A stretch of 64,000 nucleotides of DNA from Phylloscopus collybita (GCA_027886175.1 JAJNNQ010000009.1:5867001-5931000); one strand, 5' to 3'; counted from the first letter of the stretch, positions 11,991 through 25,973 are shown. The notes: generated by a model from the letters alone, not told the origin. Numbers and translations are program-made.

Positions 11991-13202
11991 CATGCACATC
12001 CATGCTGTTGGGGTGGGTTCCTCTGAACCCAGATTGCCTCACTAAAGCAACTGGGGCCACTACAGAGTTTTTTGATGTAACATGAAAACCCCGTGAATAC
12101 TCTGACTCATGGCAAGGACAGGTCCAGGCCTTCCCAGCTGCTTGAGCCAAGAAAGGAATAAAGCTTGGCTTAACTGTGCCAAGCTGAATACATCTGGAAC
12201 CTGAGCTCCCTTGTGGGGTGGGGGATTACATGAGGGGGTTGATATTATTTGTATGTAAGGCGTGGAAGCAAATTCCAGCAGTGGAACAGCTGAAATCACA
12301 AAATTTTGTAGCTCTGGATATTGCTCAGGAGTCTCTTCTGCTGTAATTTTCCCTTTTGACATAATGATACATAAAACTCAGTAAAAAAGAAAAGAAAATA
12401 ATTCCCTTCACTTTTAACTAGATCAGCAAGGTCAACACAAGTGCATTGCATATTCAAAGAGAAAAAAAATGGAACTCCTGGAGCTGTTTGTGCCTCAAGT
12501 AGCTATCTGAATCTTCCCAATCTGAATGCCTTGCTGCAAACCCAGCAGCTGACTGTGCCTTTGCATGGGTGTCCCACATTCCTCTGGAAGGAGAAAGGTC
12601 CATGCTGGCTGGTTCAGTCAAGGCTGTTGAGGAAAGCTCCAACACAACCAAGAGGATTTTAGGGTCTGCAGGTCCAAAGGGTAAATGGGGAAAAAGAATT
12701 AATTATTCAGCACTCAATAAAGAATCAAGCTCTTTATCAAGCAATGCTGTGCCTTTATCACTTCCCCCTCCACTGGCCAACCATGCTGCATGCCAGATGT
12801 GCTCTCCCCAACATCAGGGGGATAGAAACTACTGCTTCTCCTCAGAACTAGATATACTTCACATTCAGGTGCCTTTTGTGAGCTGCTCTTCATCTTCAAG
12901 CTGCCCTGACTGTTAATTCCTCATGATGGCAGGTGAGATGATTTTTTGAGATTTTAGCACATGTGATCACAGTGTAGCACTCACCGTCAGGTCCAAGATC
13001 TCACATGCATGTCTTCCTTCAAAATATTAGAACAGCCATCCCATCTGCCAAAAGAATCAGGAAACATTAAATCTGGATGATATTTAGGCTATGGATGAGA
13101 GTTTGTCTGCCCAGGCAGAGCTGCATTTCCCTTGCCTGGGCTGCATTCTGAAATAGCTACTCCAAACCAGCCCTCACTCCCTTCATCTCTTTACACTCTT
13201 GG
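11991..13202. other. Unique non-coding sequence, no gene seen
   Basis: No repeat or gene recognised. An open frame of 115 codons at 12569-12916 (plus) shows no domain and has overlapping frames on the other strand. Confidence 0.55.
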
Positions 13203-13260
13203 GATGACATTGGTGATCCTTCTGGGTCTGTTCCAGCTCAGACTATTCTGCAATTCTGTG
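13203..13260 (+). mobile_element. CR1 LINE 3' tip, sense (short fragment)
   Basis: About 58 bases match the very end of CR1: GGTGATCCTTCTGGGTCTG then TTCCAGCTCAGACTATTCTG, followed by a decayed TTCTGTGG tail. The length leaves some doubt, but the order of the motifs and the tail position are those of a CR1 terminus. Confidence 0.6.
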
Positions 13261-16200
13261 GAATAACCAGGGACATGATTCTGCTGAAGACTTTGGAGTC
13301 TTCTAATAGAAATCAGAATTTCCTCAAAGTAGAGAAGGCCGTTTTGGAAGAGAGTCAATGTCGATCAAGGCAACTGTGGGGAGGAGGTGCATCCCCTTCA
13401 GCACAGACATGAGGGCAGCAGTGCTAAAGGAAAGCAGAACTGAGCACCTCAGTGTGTCCTGGAAGTCTGTAAGGAAGGACTGTGTTCTCCCCCTGAACAA
13501 ATAGCTGAAAGCACAATTAGAAGTTCTATTGCACCAAAAAAATGTTACCCACTGATTATAATTCATTGAATACACACATAAAAGAAACTAGTCAAAACTT
13601 TTGCCTTTGCGTAGAAGGCTCCAGCAAAAGATCATCCTGCTGTATATATATTATTTTTTACCTGTTTCAGAGGCTCTCCTTTGTGGGTATTTCTTTTGCA
13701 GTAAAGACCATAGCTGCTGCCCTCCCCTCCACATCACCAGTTTTAGGAGAGTGATGAGAGCCATAGTTCCTATTTGACACACCCTGTGATTGACAAGTGC
13801 TATAGTAATTATTTCCTTTAACTGGTTGTATTAACTACTGGCTCTCTACTCCTGAGAAATTAAGACAATTAAACTCTGCAACTGTGAGGCAAGAAATTTG
13901 CAGTGACAACTGAATGACCGTGGCTTTCCTGTCCACCCAGAGAACAAAGTCTCCAGGCTCAGCAGGTGACCAGCAAACACTAATGAAGCAGCCAATACAC
14001 AGAGGAGTCCTTCCCTTGCACACTCCATCAAACTGCCTGAAACACCTCTCATCAAAATATTCCTGCTGGACCACAGGGCAGTGCCAGGCTGGTATCTCAT
14101 GGAGGAAACACTAGAGAGTGTGGTGAGCACACATGTTTTTCTTCAGGGAATGTTTTTCTGTTTCAAACAACGTATTCAGGTTTTCTGGGTTGTAGCATTT
14201 TAAACAAAATTTTGCTTTGGGCTTACCGTTGTCGCACAATGCTGGTTTTATTTTCAAAAATTGAAAAACAATTTTTTGTTGTATTTAGGACTTTTATTTT
14301 TTTGTGTTTGTGTGTTTTTATGCTCTCAAGATGACATTCTGTTTTGGGATTATTGTTATTATTTTAGTATTTTGGTTATTATTTCCATTCCTTACAGAAT
14401 GTAATTTATATATGTTGACATCTCTAGCAGAATGAAAATATGTTTTCCCAAACAGCTTGGAGTGCTTTTATTACAGATGGGTCTCAACCAGCTCTTGAAA
14501 GTTGTTCCAATGTAAACCTGAACTCTCTGCCTGGCTCCCAACTTTTGTGATGTACAACATTAAAACTTGGATTTTCCCCCCGAAACACTGTGAGTATGTT
14601 TTGTTGAGAAATGGAATAACTTTTTACTGAATTATGGACATGGAGTAAAAAGGAAATCACTACCAGAATTTTTGTGATCTACATGCATTTTTAAGACATG
14701 GACAGTGGATGTGTAGAGATGGAAACATTTTGGTCCAAATGGTTTTTTTAAAAAAGCTGATCATTGTCAGGGGCTTTTTGTGTATCACCAATGAGAAAAG
14801 GAAGTTTTACAGAGATTTTGGAGCTTGGTACATTCTGCATTACACAGAATCTTCTCAATTTCAGCCACTGTTTAAGCCAGGTCTTCAGGAAAGCAAAGTA
14901 CATCCTCCAAAACATTGTAGGCTAATGTAAAATTTAATTTAATTCTCACTTTAATGCCAAGAGAGGGGCAAACAATAGAGGATTTTCTGCTCCTTGCTTT
15001 CTTGCTATTTATGAAAAAGCAGCTGCAGAGAATGATGCCAAGCAGCTCCTGCCTGTTGTGCTGCTCAGAGCTGTTCTCCAGGGAGGAGAGGTTATACCAG
15101 GTGCAGCCAAATATCAGCTCTGCCATTCAGCAGAGGCTGAATGTGCCAGAGCTGCCCACAGGACAGTCCATATGCCTGTGAAAGCACAGCTCCTGCTGCC
15201 CAGCATCCTTGTCAGCACCACACACTCTCCAAGCAAAGGTGGGCACAAAGAAACCTCCCCAACATCCAGTTTTGCTCCCAACGTTTGCTGTGGTGTCAGC
15301 AAGGACTTTGAGGTTAGCTGCCTGTTTATTTGTTTTCAATCCTGGGATGCTGTGTCATCTGTTTTAAGCCTGGAGATGGAGAAAAATGCAGCTCTGTCTT
15401 CAACAGTTTGTGTGAGTGGCAGTGACTGATGCCTTTTGGAAGAACACCCCAGGGGCCATGAGATGAGTGTAGATTGTGTCTGGGTATTGGCTAGCAGCAT
15501 TTCTACCGAGCTGGTTTCCATTATTCCACATGTCAGGAAGAACATTTGCGCTTCCAGGCCACTAGATGATGATGGTACTGTAATTACAGCTGCATCTGAA
15601 TTAACATTCCCACATGAATAAAACATTAGCATGATTATTCTTAGCTTTTTAACTAGTGGTCTGTGGTCTCATCTCATTAGAGCTACTTTCTTAACCAAAC
15701 CAAACCATACACTCTAACAAATGAAGAAGAGAAATAAACACAGAACATCGCTTCACCTTTTTCCCATTTAAGACTTGGAGTTGGTTAAATAATAATGAAG
15801 TATCTCTGAAAACCAGTATTTTGGCAGAATTGTGTCCATAGAAGGACATCTGTGAGCTTTAAGCCTCTGCTTCATGTCCATAAACGTTTGATACACTTAA
15901 AACTGAAGACTGCAAATTGCAAATGCTGGATGTGTAATTATGACTTTATCTACATGGGAAAAAATTTGCACATTCAAATCTTAGTATTTTGCATTTAAAC
16001 AAAATCTTTGGGCCACAGTTGGGTGGAATATTTTCATAGGAGCTTGGAGTCCCAAAGGGTACAAAGCTAAGTCAAGGCCCCCGTTGTGATGTGCTTGAGA
16101 TGCAGGAATTGCCTTTGCCCTGTACTCCTCGTGCCATGGGCTGGACTGGCCCCCACAGAGCCTCAGGCTCCAAAAACCTTTTCAGGTGTGTCTGCACTGG

Positions 16201-18240
16201 AGCCAAAGGTGTGACACCAGCTCAGAGACACATCCCTGAGGTAGCTTTATGAGGTGTGCTCTTGCTATAATCTTGCCTTTCTCAGCAGCATCAGTAGAGG
16301 GAAGAAGGGCATTTTTTGGTTTGTGGGTTAATGACTCTCACACAAATTGAACTGTCTGTTGCTATGATTTTAGACTTGATCAAAACAGACATACAAAAAA
16401 AGATACCATTCCTGGCTCCCTGGGAAACCCTGCAGTGTCCCCACCATCCCCCTCTCTTGATGACTTTAAAATATTTATCTGGTCTGTTTTACTGGCCATC
16501 TTTAAATCCCTTTTCATCAATAATAAGTTTTGATTCCTCTTGCCTGCTTCAGCCAGTGCTTGACATGTTTGTAAAGGTCTTGAAGATACCAAGGTCTTAG
16601 AAGTTTCCTAAAATTATGTTTCTGTAAAGAAGAAACATTTCATCATCTTCTCATGAGAGGAGAACTTGGTAGCAGGAACACAATTTCAGGCCACATCAGG
16701 GAATCCTCACCTGAGGGAGAAAGAAAGGATGGAACTGCCCAGAGTTCACATTTTTTACTTGCACTGGTCATATGATGTCTAGACTTAGGAAACCATGTTC
16801 TGCTGTTCATGAAACTCCTCTGGCAATTTGGGAAATACAGGTGAACCCCACACTTCAGCCTGGTGCCTTTATGCAGAGTGTTGAGAACAAGGGGCTTTGC
16901 CTCTGCCAGGATCCTCTGTCGTGTTTCTGTAAGGACTGAATGCTGTAGACAGTGCAGGCTGTGAAATCTGCTCCTAATGATAGGTTACAAGTTAGTAGTC
17001 TGAACCCAAGCTTAACTCACAATAAAAGTAATTATAGGTAGCTACCCATTCCCGTTCCAGCTATTGCAGGGGTAGTCTTCCGGGGATGTGTGGTTGTGGC
17101 CACGCTTTGCTGGCTGTTTTTGCTTCTTCTTGAAAGCTGAATGCTGAGCTGATCTGGCAATTGTGTGAGTAAAGTAAAACTAGAATTTCTTTTTATAGCA
17201 GTCTCAGGCTAGACCCACATACCAGGGTAGGTGACAGGAACAGCAAGTTCCAGCACCTCACCAGATTCTGCCAAGAGGGGAGGGGACCACTGAGCCTGTC
17301 TTCAAGGATTCAGCTGTTTCCATCATTAGCCATTTGAGTCGGGTTTAACAAAGGCATCTTCAGGTATATGAAGAGAGAGGTTTAAGAGCAGATGGGCCAA
17401 GCTGAGCCCAGATGTCATCAGTCCATGGGAAACTTAACAATTTGGTCTCAGAAATATTCCCTACTACAATTAAACCTGATAATTCCTGGTTTCCCATTCC
17501 ATTGAGGGAAAAGTCTAACCCTTGCAGAGGCCAAAAGTGTTGGTTATAGAGGTTCTTTTGGGAGGATGACAGCTTTGGTCACACAAGAGCTTTCTTCCAT
17601 GGTAGCTGTTCCTGGTTTGGAATTTTTTTTTTTTTTAACCAACAACATTTAACAAACATCAGAAAAAACCCTCATAAATAATAATAAAAAAAGCTGGATT
17701 AACCTCCTGAGAAAATAGCAGAAGAATCTGCCTTTGCCCTCCCTTAAATTATATGTTGTGCTCCCCTGCTGGTACAATAAAATAAAATGAAAAAGAATCT
17801 TCTCAATTTTTCTTTCACCAGTGTGTTAGGATATTGTCAGGCCAGCCCTGGTGGTGGGGTAGCAGATGACTAATAGCTGTGGTTTTTAATTAAATGTTAT
17901 CAGAAGAGGATGATAGATTAGCACCACTACCCCCTACATTTCCCAGAACATTTCAAAATTACTTTTTGAAAAATGGACTTAAAAAGAAGAAAGAAGGGTG
18001 AAGCATGAAACAATGGTGGGAATTCCTTGTCCTTTCTGGACTAGAACAAAAGCTTTCTGTCTGTCAGAGAAGGAAAAGCTTATTTATTTGTTACAGTTCA
18101 ACCCAGTGCAGGCTGGCTTGTACCTGGCTGGGATTTCTGCAGTAGAGCTGGACTTCACCTTCACAGGCTTCTGTTACTGCAGGCATTTCTAGAGAGGAAG
18201 TGTAGGCATTTGGGTATTTAGAGCTGTAACACCTGAAAGT
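13261..18240. other. Unique non-coding sequence, no gene seen
   Basis: About 5 kb with short A or T runs (for example T15 near 17623) and no recognised transposon, RNA gene or exon. Open frames such as 15058-15429 plus (123 codons) lack any recognisable domain and overlap frames on the other strand. Confidence 0.5.
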
Positions 18241-18295
18241 GATAAAACATGGGATACTGAGTGCATGAAAATGATAAAACATGGGATACTGAGTG
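18241..18295. repeat. 32-bp tandem duplication (1.7 copies)
   Basis: The 23-base sequence starting GATAAAACATGGGATACTG occurs at 18241 and again, without change, at 18273, giving a 32-bp period. The identity of the copies suggests a recent duplication. Confidence 0.93.
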
Positions 18296-20336
18296 AGCCC
18301 TGCATTTCTACTGGCAGGAGATTTACTGGGAGTAGGTGGGAGAATATCTGAGCCAATGAAAAGGAAAATTATTTTTTTTTTAATCCAGAAGTAGCTCTTA
18401 ATTGAAGGCTACCATTTTGTCCCTATATGTAATAAGAGTTCAGAGTCTGAAATTTTTCTTTAGGCAGGCAGGGAGGTGAAGTAATTTCACTGCAGGTGGC
18501 AGGGTCCCCGTTTTCTGTGGAAAGATGTTTGGTCCTCTTTCCTCTGGTTACCTTTTTGTTACACCTATTAGTTATCCCACTCAGACAGTGAAGATAGAAG
18601 AACACAATCTCTAGACCCACCTTTCCCTTTAAAAACAGCATAAGAATATTTTCATCAGAAAAACAAAGGTCATTAAAGTAATTAATGCCTTTCAGAGGAT
18701 TGGGTTTGGGTTGTTCTTCTCAGAATAGGAGCTAAAACTCTTCTTTAGCTTCATTTTAGGTCCCTGAGTGCAAGTCTGGATGCTGCCCAAAATGAACAAG
18801 TGGTGGGGAATAGGGATGCAATCTACAAATGAAGTGAGCACATCATTAACTTTTTTTATCATCATTGTTATTTTTATTAGTCAAGGTTTTGGCCCCCAGA
18901 AGCTGGGGCATTTGTAATGAAAAAGACACAAATAGCTTGTAAGTCAGTCTGTAAATATGAGGCACTGGAAAACTGGGCTAGTGCCCAGATAGATTATTAT
19001 TTTTTAGAAGAAATTTATTTCTATTTCTCCTTTTCAACCAAAAAGGTGTGTCAGTGCTTAGTGACAGAAAAAAAAAATTCTTTATCTTTCTTTTTCTGCT
19101 GCACATATATTGTTTTTCTGAGTTTCTTCCATCTTTGGATATGGCATGCACATCCCACAAAACACAGATACAATTTCAAAGCAATGGTAATGGCTATTAA
19201 CAATAAAATGATGATTTCCCAGTTGCCTTGTTGAAACAAAGTCAGAGCTGCAGCACACTTGCCAATAAAATCCCACTTTACATATAGTGGTAGGTGAAAA
19301 TATGATAGAGGTTCCTCTCTCTGCCAGCTATGTAATTTCTGTCCAAGGAAACTCAAGAGAGGTGCAGCTCTCCTACAGATGCTGATTAATTCTTAGGTCC
19401 ATTTAGAGCGTGCTATTGCATGAAAACAGAAGAACCTGTGGGAGTTGGTATTTCCTTGATATTTTTTTTTTCTCCTCGACCTGCACTGAACACATATTGA
19501 GTGCATCAAAATGCCACTTCAGGAGTGAATAAAAGGAAAAAGCTGCTACATTGCTGGAAGAGAGCCTGCGTCAGAGTTTACCCACTTTGCATTAAAGGAT
19601 GGTGACACAAACAGAGGGGCCTTGTGCTCCTGTCAGGGTGCCCTATGGCCTGTGACAGAAACATGGGCAGCTCTAAATTAGAAGAACATTTCTGTATTAA
19701 TTTATCACTCTGGTATACACAGGGCTGAGTATTTTCCAGAAGCCACTACTGAGCCTCAGAGGGCTGACGGAGCTTAAACCGTTGTGAAAGAAATACAGTG
19801 GCTTTCCTGGTGTGATGCATTTGGCCTCATGAAAGGGCATTTTGTTTAGGTGGTGCACAGAAATCTTAGAAAGTGCCTACGGATACAGATATGGTCCCTG
19901 GGGCAAAGCAGCAAACCTGAGCAGAGAAAGCATCATAAATCATGGGGCTTAATGTGCAGCTCATAAATCCAGTGTTTGTAGAGAGCTCTGATAAGGCAGG
20001 ATGATGTAGGAGCACTTTTACTCCACATGAACATAGTATGTGCCCTTTGCATCCACACAGCAGTGAAATGAGCTGAGATTTGCATCTCCTTTTTCACTCC
20101 TCTGTGCTATGGGTGGGGCAGATTCTGATCATGGCTGCTGGGGGTGTTAAATAAGAGAAAGGCTCCTGGTTTCACAAGAGTGACTGCAAATGTAAATCCT
20201 CATATTTGGGATGGAGAATAGGCTCTGAATTATCTTCATTTACATGAGATAATCATATCAACCTGTGAATCTCTAAGTCAAACATCTGTGCTTGTTACTC
20301 ACAGTAATTTGTATGTATACATATGAATGCTTATTT
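18296..20336. other. Unique non-coding sequence, no gene seen
   Basis: No recognised repeat or coding exon. Several overlapping open frames at 18.9-19.4 kb occur on both strands and contain homopolymeric Phe or Lys stretches from A/T runs. Confidence 0.5.
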
Positions 20337-20362
20337 GATATTTGCATGTCAGATATTTGCAT
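20337..20362 (+). promoter_or_regulatory. Paired octamer (ATTTGCAT) motifs
   Basis: The 11-mer GATATTTGCAT is present at 20337-20347 and again at 20352-20362, so two exact octamer cores lie 15 bp apart. The octamer is the binding site of POU/Oct homeodomain proteins. A CCAAT core (ACCAATCC) follows at about 20388. Whether this is a working enhancer is inference; such AT-rich octamers also occur by chance, although an exact direct repeat is less expected. Confidence 0.35.
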
Positions 20363-20870
20363 ATTTTGAAGGCAAAATGTGAGCTACACCAATCCGCTTT
20401 CATATGCCTTGGTCTGTCTGAGCTGTTACTAAAAGATAGCTGGATGCTGCTTAGATAACAAGTCTGATAGCCAGGGAAATCCAGGTTTTCCCAAGCAGTC
20501 TGTTCATAACTCCTCAGGAATTAAGTGCCCTTCCCTAATGGCAACATTTGCAATACTTTTGGGATTTGGGTCTTTCAGTTAAAGCGAACATCCTACCCTA
20601 ATATTTGAAATAAATCTTCCTAGATATCTTCTTTTCCTCCAAGTTTTAACCTGTAGAGAAAGGAAATGAAAGGAGAGACCATTATTATTGTATTTTCTGC
20701 AATCTGAAGAAAATTTTAATGAAAAATCTATCCCTTCAAGGTAAGGTGCATCCGTGGGATCCACTGAAAGGAAAAGAAGTTGCCTTGTGCTCTCCTTAAG
20801 TGGCAAACCCCCAGGTTTTGCTTGACTCCCAGCATTCCTGATGGTGAATCTTTATCAGCTGTGTGGATGC

Positions 20871-21013
20871 CACAGAATCACAGAATATTTTGGGTTGGAA
20901 GGGATCTTAAAGACCATCTACTTCCAGTCCCCCTGCCCTGGTCAGGGACACCACCCCCTGGATTAGGTTGCTCAGAGCCCCATCCAAACTTGAACAGTTC
21001 CAGGGATGGGACA
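20871..21013 (-). mobile_element. CR1 LINE, 3' end, antisense
   Basis: The plus strand begins CACAGAATCACAGAATATTT, then GGGTTGGAAGGGATCTTAA, CCCCTGCCCTGGTCAGGGAC, GGTTGCTCAGAGCCCCATCC and TCCAGGGATGGG, which is the reverse complement of the CR1 3' end in the usual order. Only about 140 bases remain. Confidence 0.93.
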
Positions 21014-22770
21014 TGCACAAAATGGGAGAAAATCCATGTACCTCTCAGACTTATTCTGTACTTACATCAATGTAAGTCAATAGATTTTGACCCCAGGGAC
21101 TGGTTGTGGGAAAAATATTCTAGCTGGCATGGTGCAGGCTAGACAAATAATCAAATATTCTACCTTCTTCATTTTTTCTTCCTGCTTGGACATAGGCAGA
21201 GTTATTAAATAATCCCTCTAAATTAAATTTCTCTTTCATTTTGTGAACATCATACAGATATCTGTGCTTTCAGGAAATAACTGGAAGAGTGGCTATGAAG
21301 CTGATTCATTTTCTTTATCCATTTTTACTTGATAACCACAAAAAGCAGTAGATGCTTTCCGTTTTTCCAGTACAACAAGCAGTAGCATATGTTTATTGCA
21401 CAATAATTTATTCCAACAGGGAAAGATGATATTTCCCTAATGACATGTGTTTCTGAGAAAAAAATGAAGTGTCTCTCCATTTACATCTTTTCCTTTTCTC
21501 ATCTCTTTTGGATGAGAAATCATTGCTTGTGTTTTATCTGTCTCAGATGGATCCAACAAAGTTACTATAAAGGCTCCAACTCTCTGTGTTCTCAATGAGC
21601 CCAGCAATGACCTCTTCTCCTTGTAGCATCCAGTGTTTCTCTTGTTTTCTTTTCTATTTATCTCCTGCAGCAAGCTGTTATGTAAAGTTCTGTGTTTGGG
21701 TGGGGGTCTTAATCTACAGAGCTGGCTGCCTTTAAAGAGAACTCACTCCAAAGTGTGGCTCTAGCTGCCACACAGTACCCCACACAGAAGTGGAAGCTGC
21801 ATCACAAATCGGGAAATGTATTTCTTCTTTCCTGTGTCTGAATTTTTAAAGTTTTTTGGTGACTTGTGTGATTTTTTTGGTTAGTTTGGGGCTTTTTTTG
21901 TTTGATTTTTTTTAAAGAAGAAACAAATCTTTGAATCCCTGGGGCTCTCACTTGGCCCTGGCTGCTGAATGGTCCTGACAAAATCATTGGAGGACAAATA
22001 TATGGAAAACCCCTTTGATCTCATATTGCTCATTCAAAAAGGAAGGATGCTTGTTAGCACAATGTCTGAATGTTAATGTAATTCTTGAAGCACTGTGGCA
22101 CATACTTGTACCAGTAGAATGCCACTCCTGGATAACACTCGGTGGCATTTGCAGCCAGCAGCAGCATGTCAGATATCAGCTGTGCTTTGGCCTGCAATAT
22201 TATGTCCTCATGAAATCAAAGACATTGCAAATGAAAAAAACCTCTGTAAACAGCCAAAGCCTGAGGCCACTCTGCACCCCTCATCTGAGGAGAAATCTCT
22301 TCTCCTTGAGCAGAAGAGTTATTTGCATCTCTGTGTCAAGATTTTCATCCTGAGAACTAGAGACACCAAAGGAAGGACACGGCCACAGTGGTGGGGCTGC
22401 AGAGACAGAGAGCCAATCTCTGTCTCATGTCATTGCTTTTTATTGTGTTGGACCCTCACTGAGGGGGAACTGTACCTGGTGCCTGCTTTGTTCTGCCCTG
22501 CTGCCCATTGCTGCCTGCTGGCCCCCAGCATTGCTGCTGTCTCATTTTCTTTAGGAATCACCCACTAACACCCCTCTTGTCCATAAAGGAGATCATCAGC
22601 ACCTTGTTCCACTCCACAGCATGCACGAGGTATCCAAAGCATCCATCCTACTTCCTTTTTCTCCCCTTCTTTTTCCCAACACTGGGAGCAATGCCTTAAC
22701 TTTGGCTAGTTTCTGGCCCAGGTTCTTTACACTGTTGCAGTCATAAACTTTAAATCTCTCTGTGCTATTC

Positions 22771-22774
<4 letters not shown>
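21014..22774. other. Unique non-coding sequence, no gene seen
   Basis: No recognised repeat. The 157-codon frame at 22095-22568 (plus) shows no domain, has no convincing splice or start context, and overlaps another frame; it is treated as chance. Confidence 0.5.
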
Positions 22775-22812
<38 letters not shown>

Positions 22813-22824
22813 CTTTTTTTTTTT
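22775..22824. repeat. Poly-T tract, about 50 nt with one C interruption
   Basis: T37 followed by C and T11. The tract is followed directly by a small hairpin-forming sequence (GGAGAA ACGC TTCTCC). No retroposon body was recognised on the minus strand that would make this a poly-A tail. Confidence 0.93.
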
Positions 22825-25800
22825 GGAGAAACGCTTCTCCAACACAATAAAACAACATCTGTGAAATGGATTTCAGTCTTCTCCAGGGTGTCTTTCATTT
22901 CCTCCCACTGTTCTCCATTACAGTGTTCTTTCTTTTGGACTCCCTTCTTCCTGGGAATCATTTAGAGATACAGAGGCATCTCCTTTCTCTTCCACAAACT
23001 CTTAAAAGTTTAAATCATTGTTTGTTGCTGGGAAACAATATTTGTTTTCTTTGTCCAATGAGGGTCCAGTACCTAGTTGAGGTTGCTGGTATCTCAGAGT
23101 ATTAGAAATCATTGTGGAGGCCTTTTTGGCAATGCCAGGTACAGAATGCAGCAGTCCCACAGTATGGTGGGGACAAGGCTGGTTTGCTTGGTGCCCTCAG
23201 CTCAAGGTAGTGGGCCAGGCAATGCATCACACAGGCCAGAGCTGTCCTTAAGCTTGAAATACATCAGGAAACTGACAAAAAATGTAATGGGAAGGAGAAT
23301 GACCCACTGGAGAGCTCACAGGGGTTATCTGAAGGAGGGTGGGTGTTTATGTGCACCCTGTATGACTCTTCCAGTGGTGGCACTGACTAACTCCTGGTGC
23401 ACACAGCCCTTCCCAGTGCAAACCTCCGTGATGGGGCCTGGATCCCTCCTGGAGTTCTGAGTAGCTGCATTTTGTGTATCAGACTTTATTTATTTTGGGG
23501 ATTTCCTTCTCTTTCTCTCCCCTTGCTTGGAGAGGTGCTAAGTATTAAAATAACAGTGAGGAAGGGGAGAATTCACATCTTGGCATTTCTCAGTGAAAGG
23601 CTGCCAGACATTTAATAAACTGTTTTATGTTGGAAACATTTGAAGAATGACTCTGCAAACAGTGATAATACTTACTCATTAAGCTTTCAAACAGCCTGGC
23701 CTGACAGCCTTAACCTTTGCACTGTGCAAGTGAAAACATAAGGCACAAGTAAAACCCCTTCCTGCAGTAACTCCAGTGGGCTGAGTAGTGGATTACACCA
23801 GGTATGAATTTACCCCCTGGCATTTGGTTCATTTCTAACAGCAAGTCATCATGGTTTGGTTTGAACCCCAGTGCCTGATATAAGACTCCCAATAGAGTTA
23901 ATTACTCAGCTCTTTACAATAATCCATTGCCCAGTCAACCCACAAAACATTTTGTCACAGTAGCAGCCTGAATGTTCAGTTAGGGGACCAATTAATCAAG
24001 CTGGCATTAAAAAAAAAATATAAAACCACATTTTATAATAGTGTAAAACATCAATGTATTAATTTGAGTTGCATTTGGCATACACAGACATGCACACACA
24101 GTATCTCTGCAGCTTGATTTATTACATTTAAAACTGAATGGCTTTGGAAATCAATTTTATTAGCCTTCATTATTTTAAAACATAAAATAAAATGAAAGCA
24201 TTACTTAATAATGGCTTTTAAATTCTAGATAAAGATGCCCAAAGGGAAAATATAGGAACCCTGGTGCATTGTATATTGTTCGCTTTTTCTTTTTTTTTCA
24301 TGGACTAGCTCAGTGATTTGGGAAAAGCAATGATGTGAATTAAGGAGAGTGTAAAGAGATGAAGTTGTAGGTATTGCCACTTGCCCAGTGTGTGGTGGAA
24401 TGAATGGAAGTGATTCCTTTCTCCCCAGCATGCTTTGGTTCAGAAAACAGAAATAGGTGGCATCTGTCTCATTCACCAACAGCACTCACAACTGAAAGAG
24501 AAAATTAATGAGAAGTTGTCTTTTAAGAGACAAGAGCAAATCCCTTCTTTATTTGCAGCTGTTTCTGTATCCAGAGTTATACTGGGGGAGGGCGAGCAGA
24601 GGGTGGAAAGAGATAGATTAGAAATTAATGGAACAGAGATAAAAGTGTTGCACCACTGAGAAACTCCTCCACAAGCCTTTCCCAGAGGCAGGTAATGGGA
24701 TCCCTCTCCACCTGCACAAGGGGGAGGCCAAAAGCAGAGATTTGCTGGAGGATTGTAGCAGTGAGGTGGGCAGCATTTCACTTGCAAGGAGCTGATATAC
24801 AGTTGATACACAGGAGCAGCAGCCTGGTGGAGGTCACCATGTCTGGACCAGGGTGTGACACTCACCAGAAAGGACTTGCCCTGACAGCGAGCATGGTCTG
24901 AGCTGAGGTGCCAAGGTGCTTGTTGGCCAGACACTGCAGCTCCTGCCTTTGTCCTCTGCCTGTGTTGGCTTCCTCCACTGGAGGTGGGGAATCTGCTGTG
25001 GCTGGGAACTGCTCATTAGTAGAGAGGTTAGACTGGGGAAGGACTTTCCCCAGAAAGGTTCACTGCATTTTTCTGGGTTATTGATAAGAAACAAAAAGAA
25101 GTCACAACATTTTCAATTAGTAAAACTTTGTAAACATAAATATATATGTATAGATATTTGCCTAGAAAAACATCATTATGTATGCTTCCAAAAGTTTTAA
25201 CCACTCACAGGTCTCAAGGTACCCTTACTTTTGAGATCTGCAGCAGATAACTTGCAATCAGCTCTGAGGGGGTTTGGCTCAGGAGTAAACTCAGAGGCAG
25301 AGTAAGACAGGATGACAGGGGTTGGTGCTGACAGAGATATTGCAACCAGAGCAGGTATACAGCCATGGAAAGATGAAAAATCAAATGGTGATTATGGATT
25401 AGCTGGGGAAATCCACATTATCAATCTATCCTGGTAAGAACTCTCTACATTTGAAGGATCTTGAAAGGCAGAAATGGGGAGCTCTCTGGCAGACCTACTG
25501 AAGTTTTTTTTCAAAAGCAGCATTTGGAGAGGCTCTCCTGCTTTTGCCTCAGCAAGCTCCAAGGGCTGACCTCTGCAGGAGAATTTGGTCAAGAACAATG
25601 CTCACTTTATTGTGTCTATTGAATCCTGTTGGAGTTACTAGTGATTGCAACAAAGAACATGGCAGGGCTGTGGGTGCTGGCCAACCAGGACCTCAGTGAA
25701 ACCCAAACTCTGCCTTCTCTGGGTGTGTACAGGAGGCAGCTTCCCCATGTGCCACTGTGATTTAACCCTGAGAAAGATCTCTGTCTGCTGCCTTCAGTTC

Positions 25801-25910
25801 CACCAAGTTCCTCCTTCCTTTTGCCTCAGGTTCAACTTCTCAAACTGTGTATTTTTTTTCTTTCTCCCTCTCACACTAGATTCCTTCTCTGATTTTTTTT
25901 GTTCAGTGGG
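22825..25910. other. Unique non-coding sequence, no gene seen
   Basis: About 3 kb of unique sequence. The stretch 24,000-24,250 is AT-rich, with ATTTTAAAA-type and TTATTAG cores, and might be a conserved element. No gene or transposon was recognised. Confidence 0.5.
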
Positions 25911-25942
25911 TTTGTTTTTGTTTGTTTGTTTGGTTTTTTGTG

Positions 25943-25966
<24 letters not shown>
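25911..25966. repeat. T/G-rich tract ending in (T)24
   Basis: A TTTG-type imperfect repeat runs into 24 consecutive T residues at 25943-25966, then TTTGG-rich sequence. This is a low-complexity region. Confidence 0.9.

Positions 25967-25973
<7 letters not shown>

Noticed and set aside
22095..22568. 157-codon plus-strand frame
   Set aside because: No recognisable domain, no supporting splice or promoter context, overlaps another frame; length within chance.
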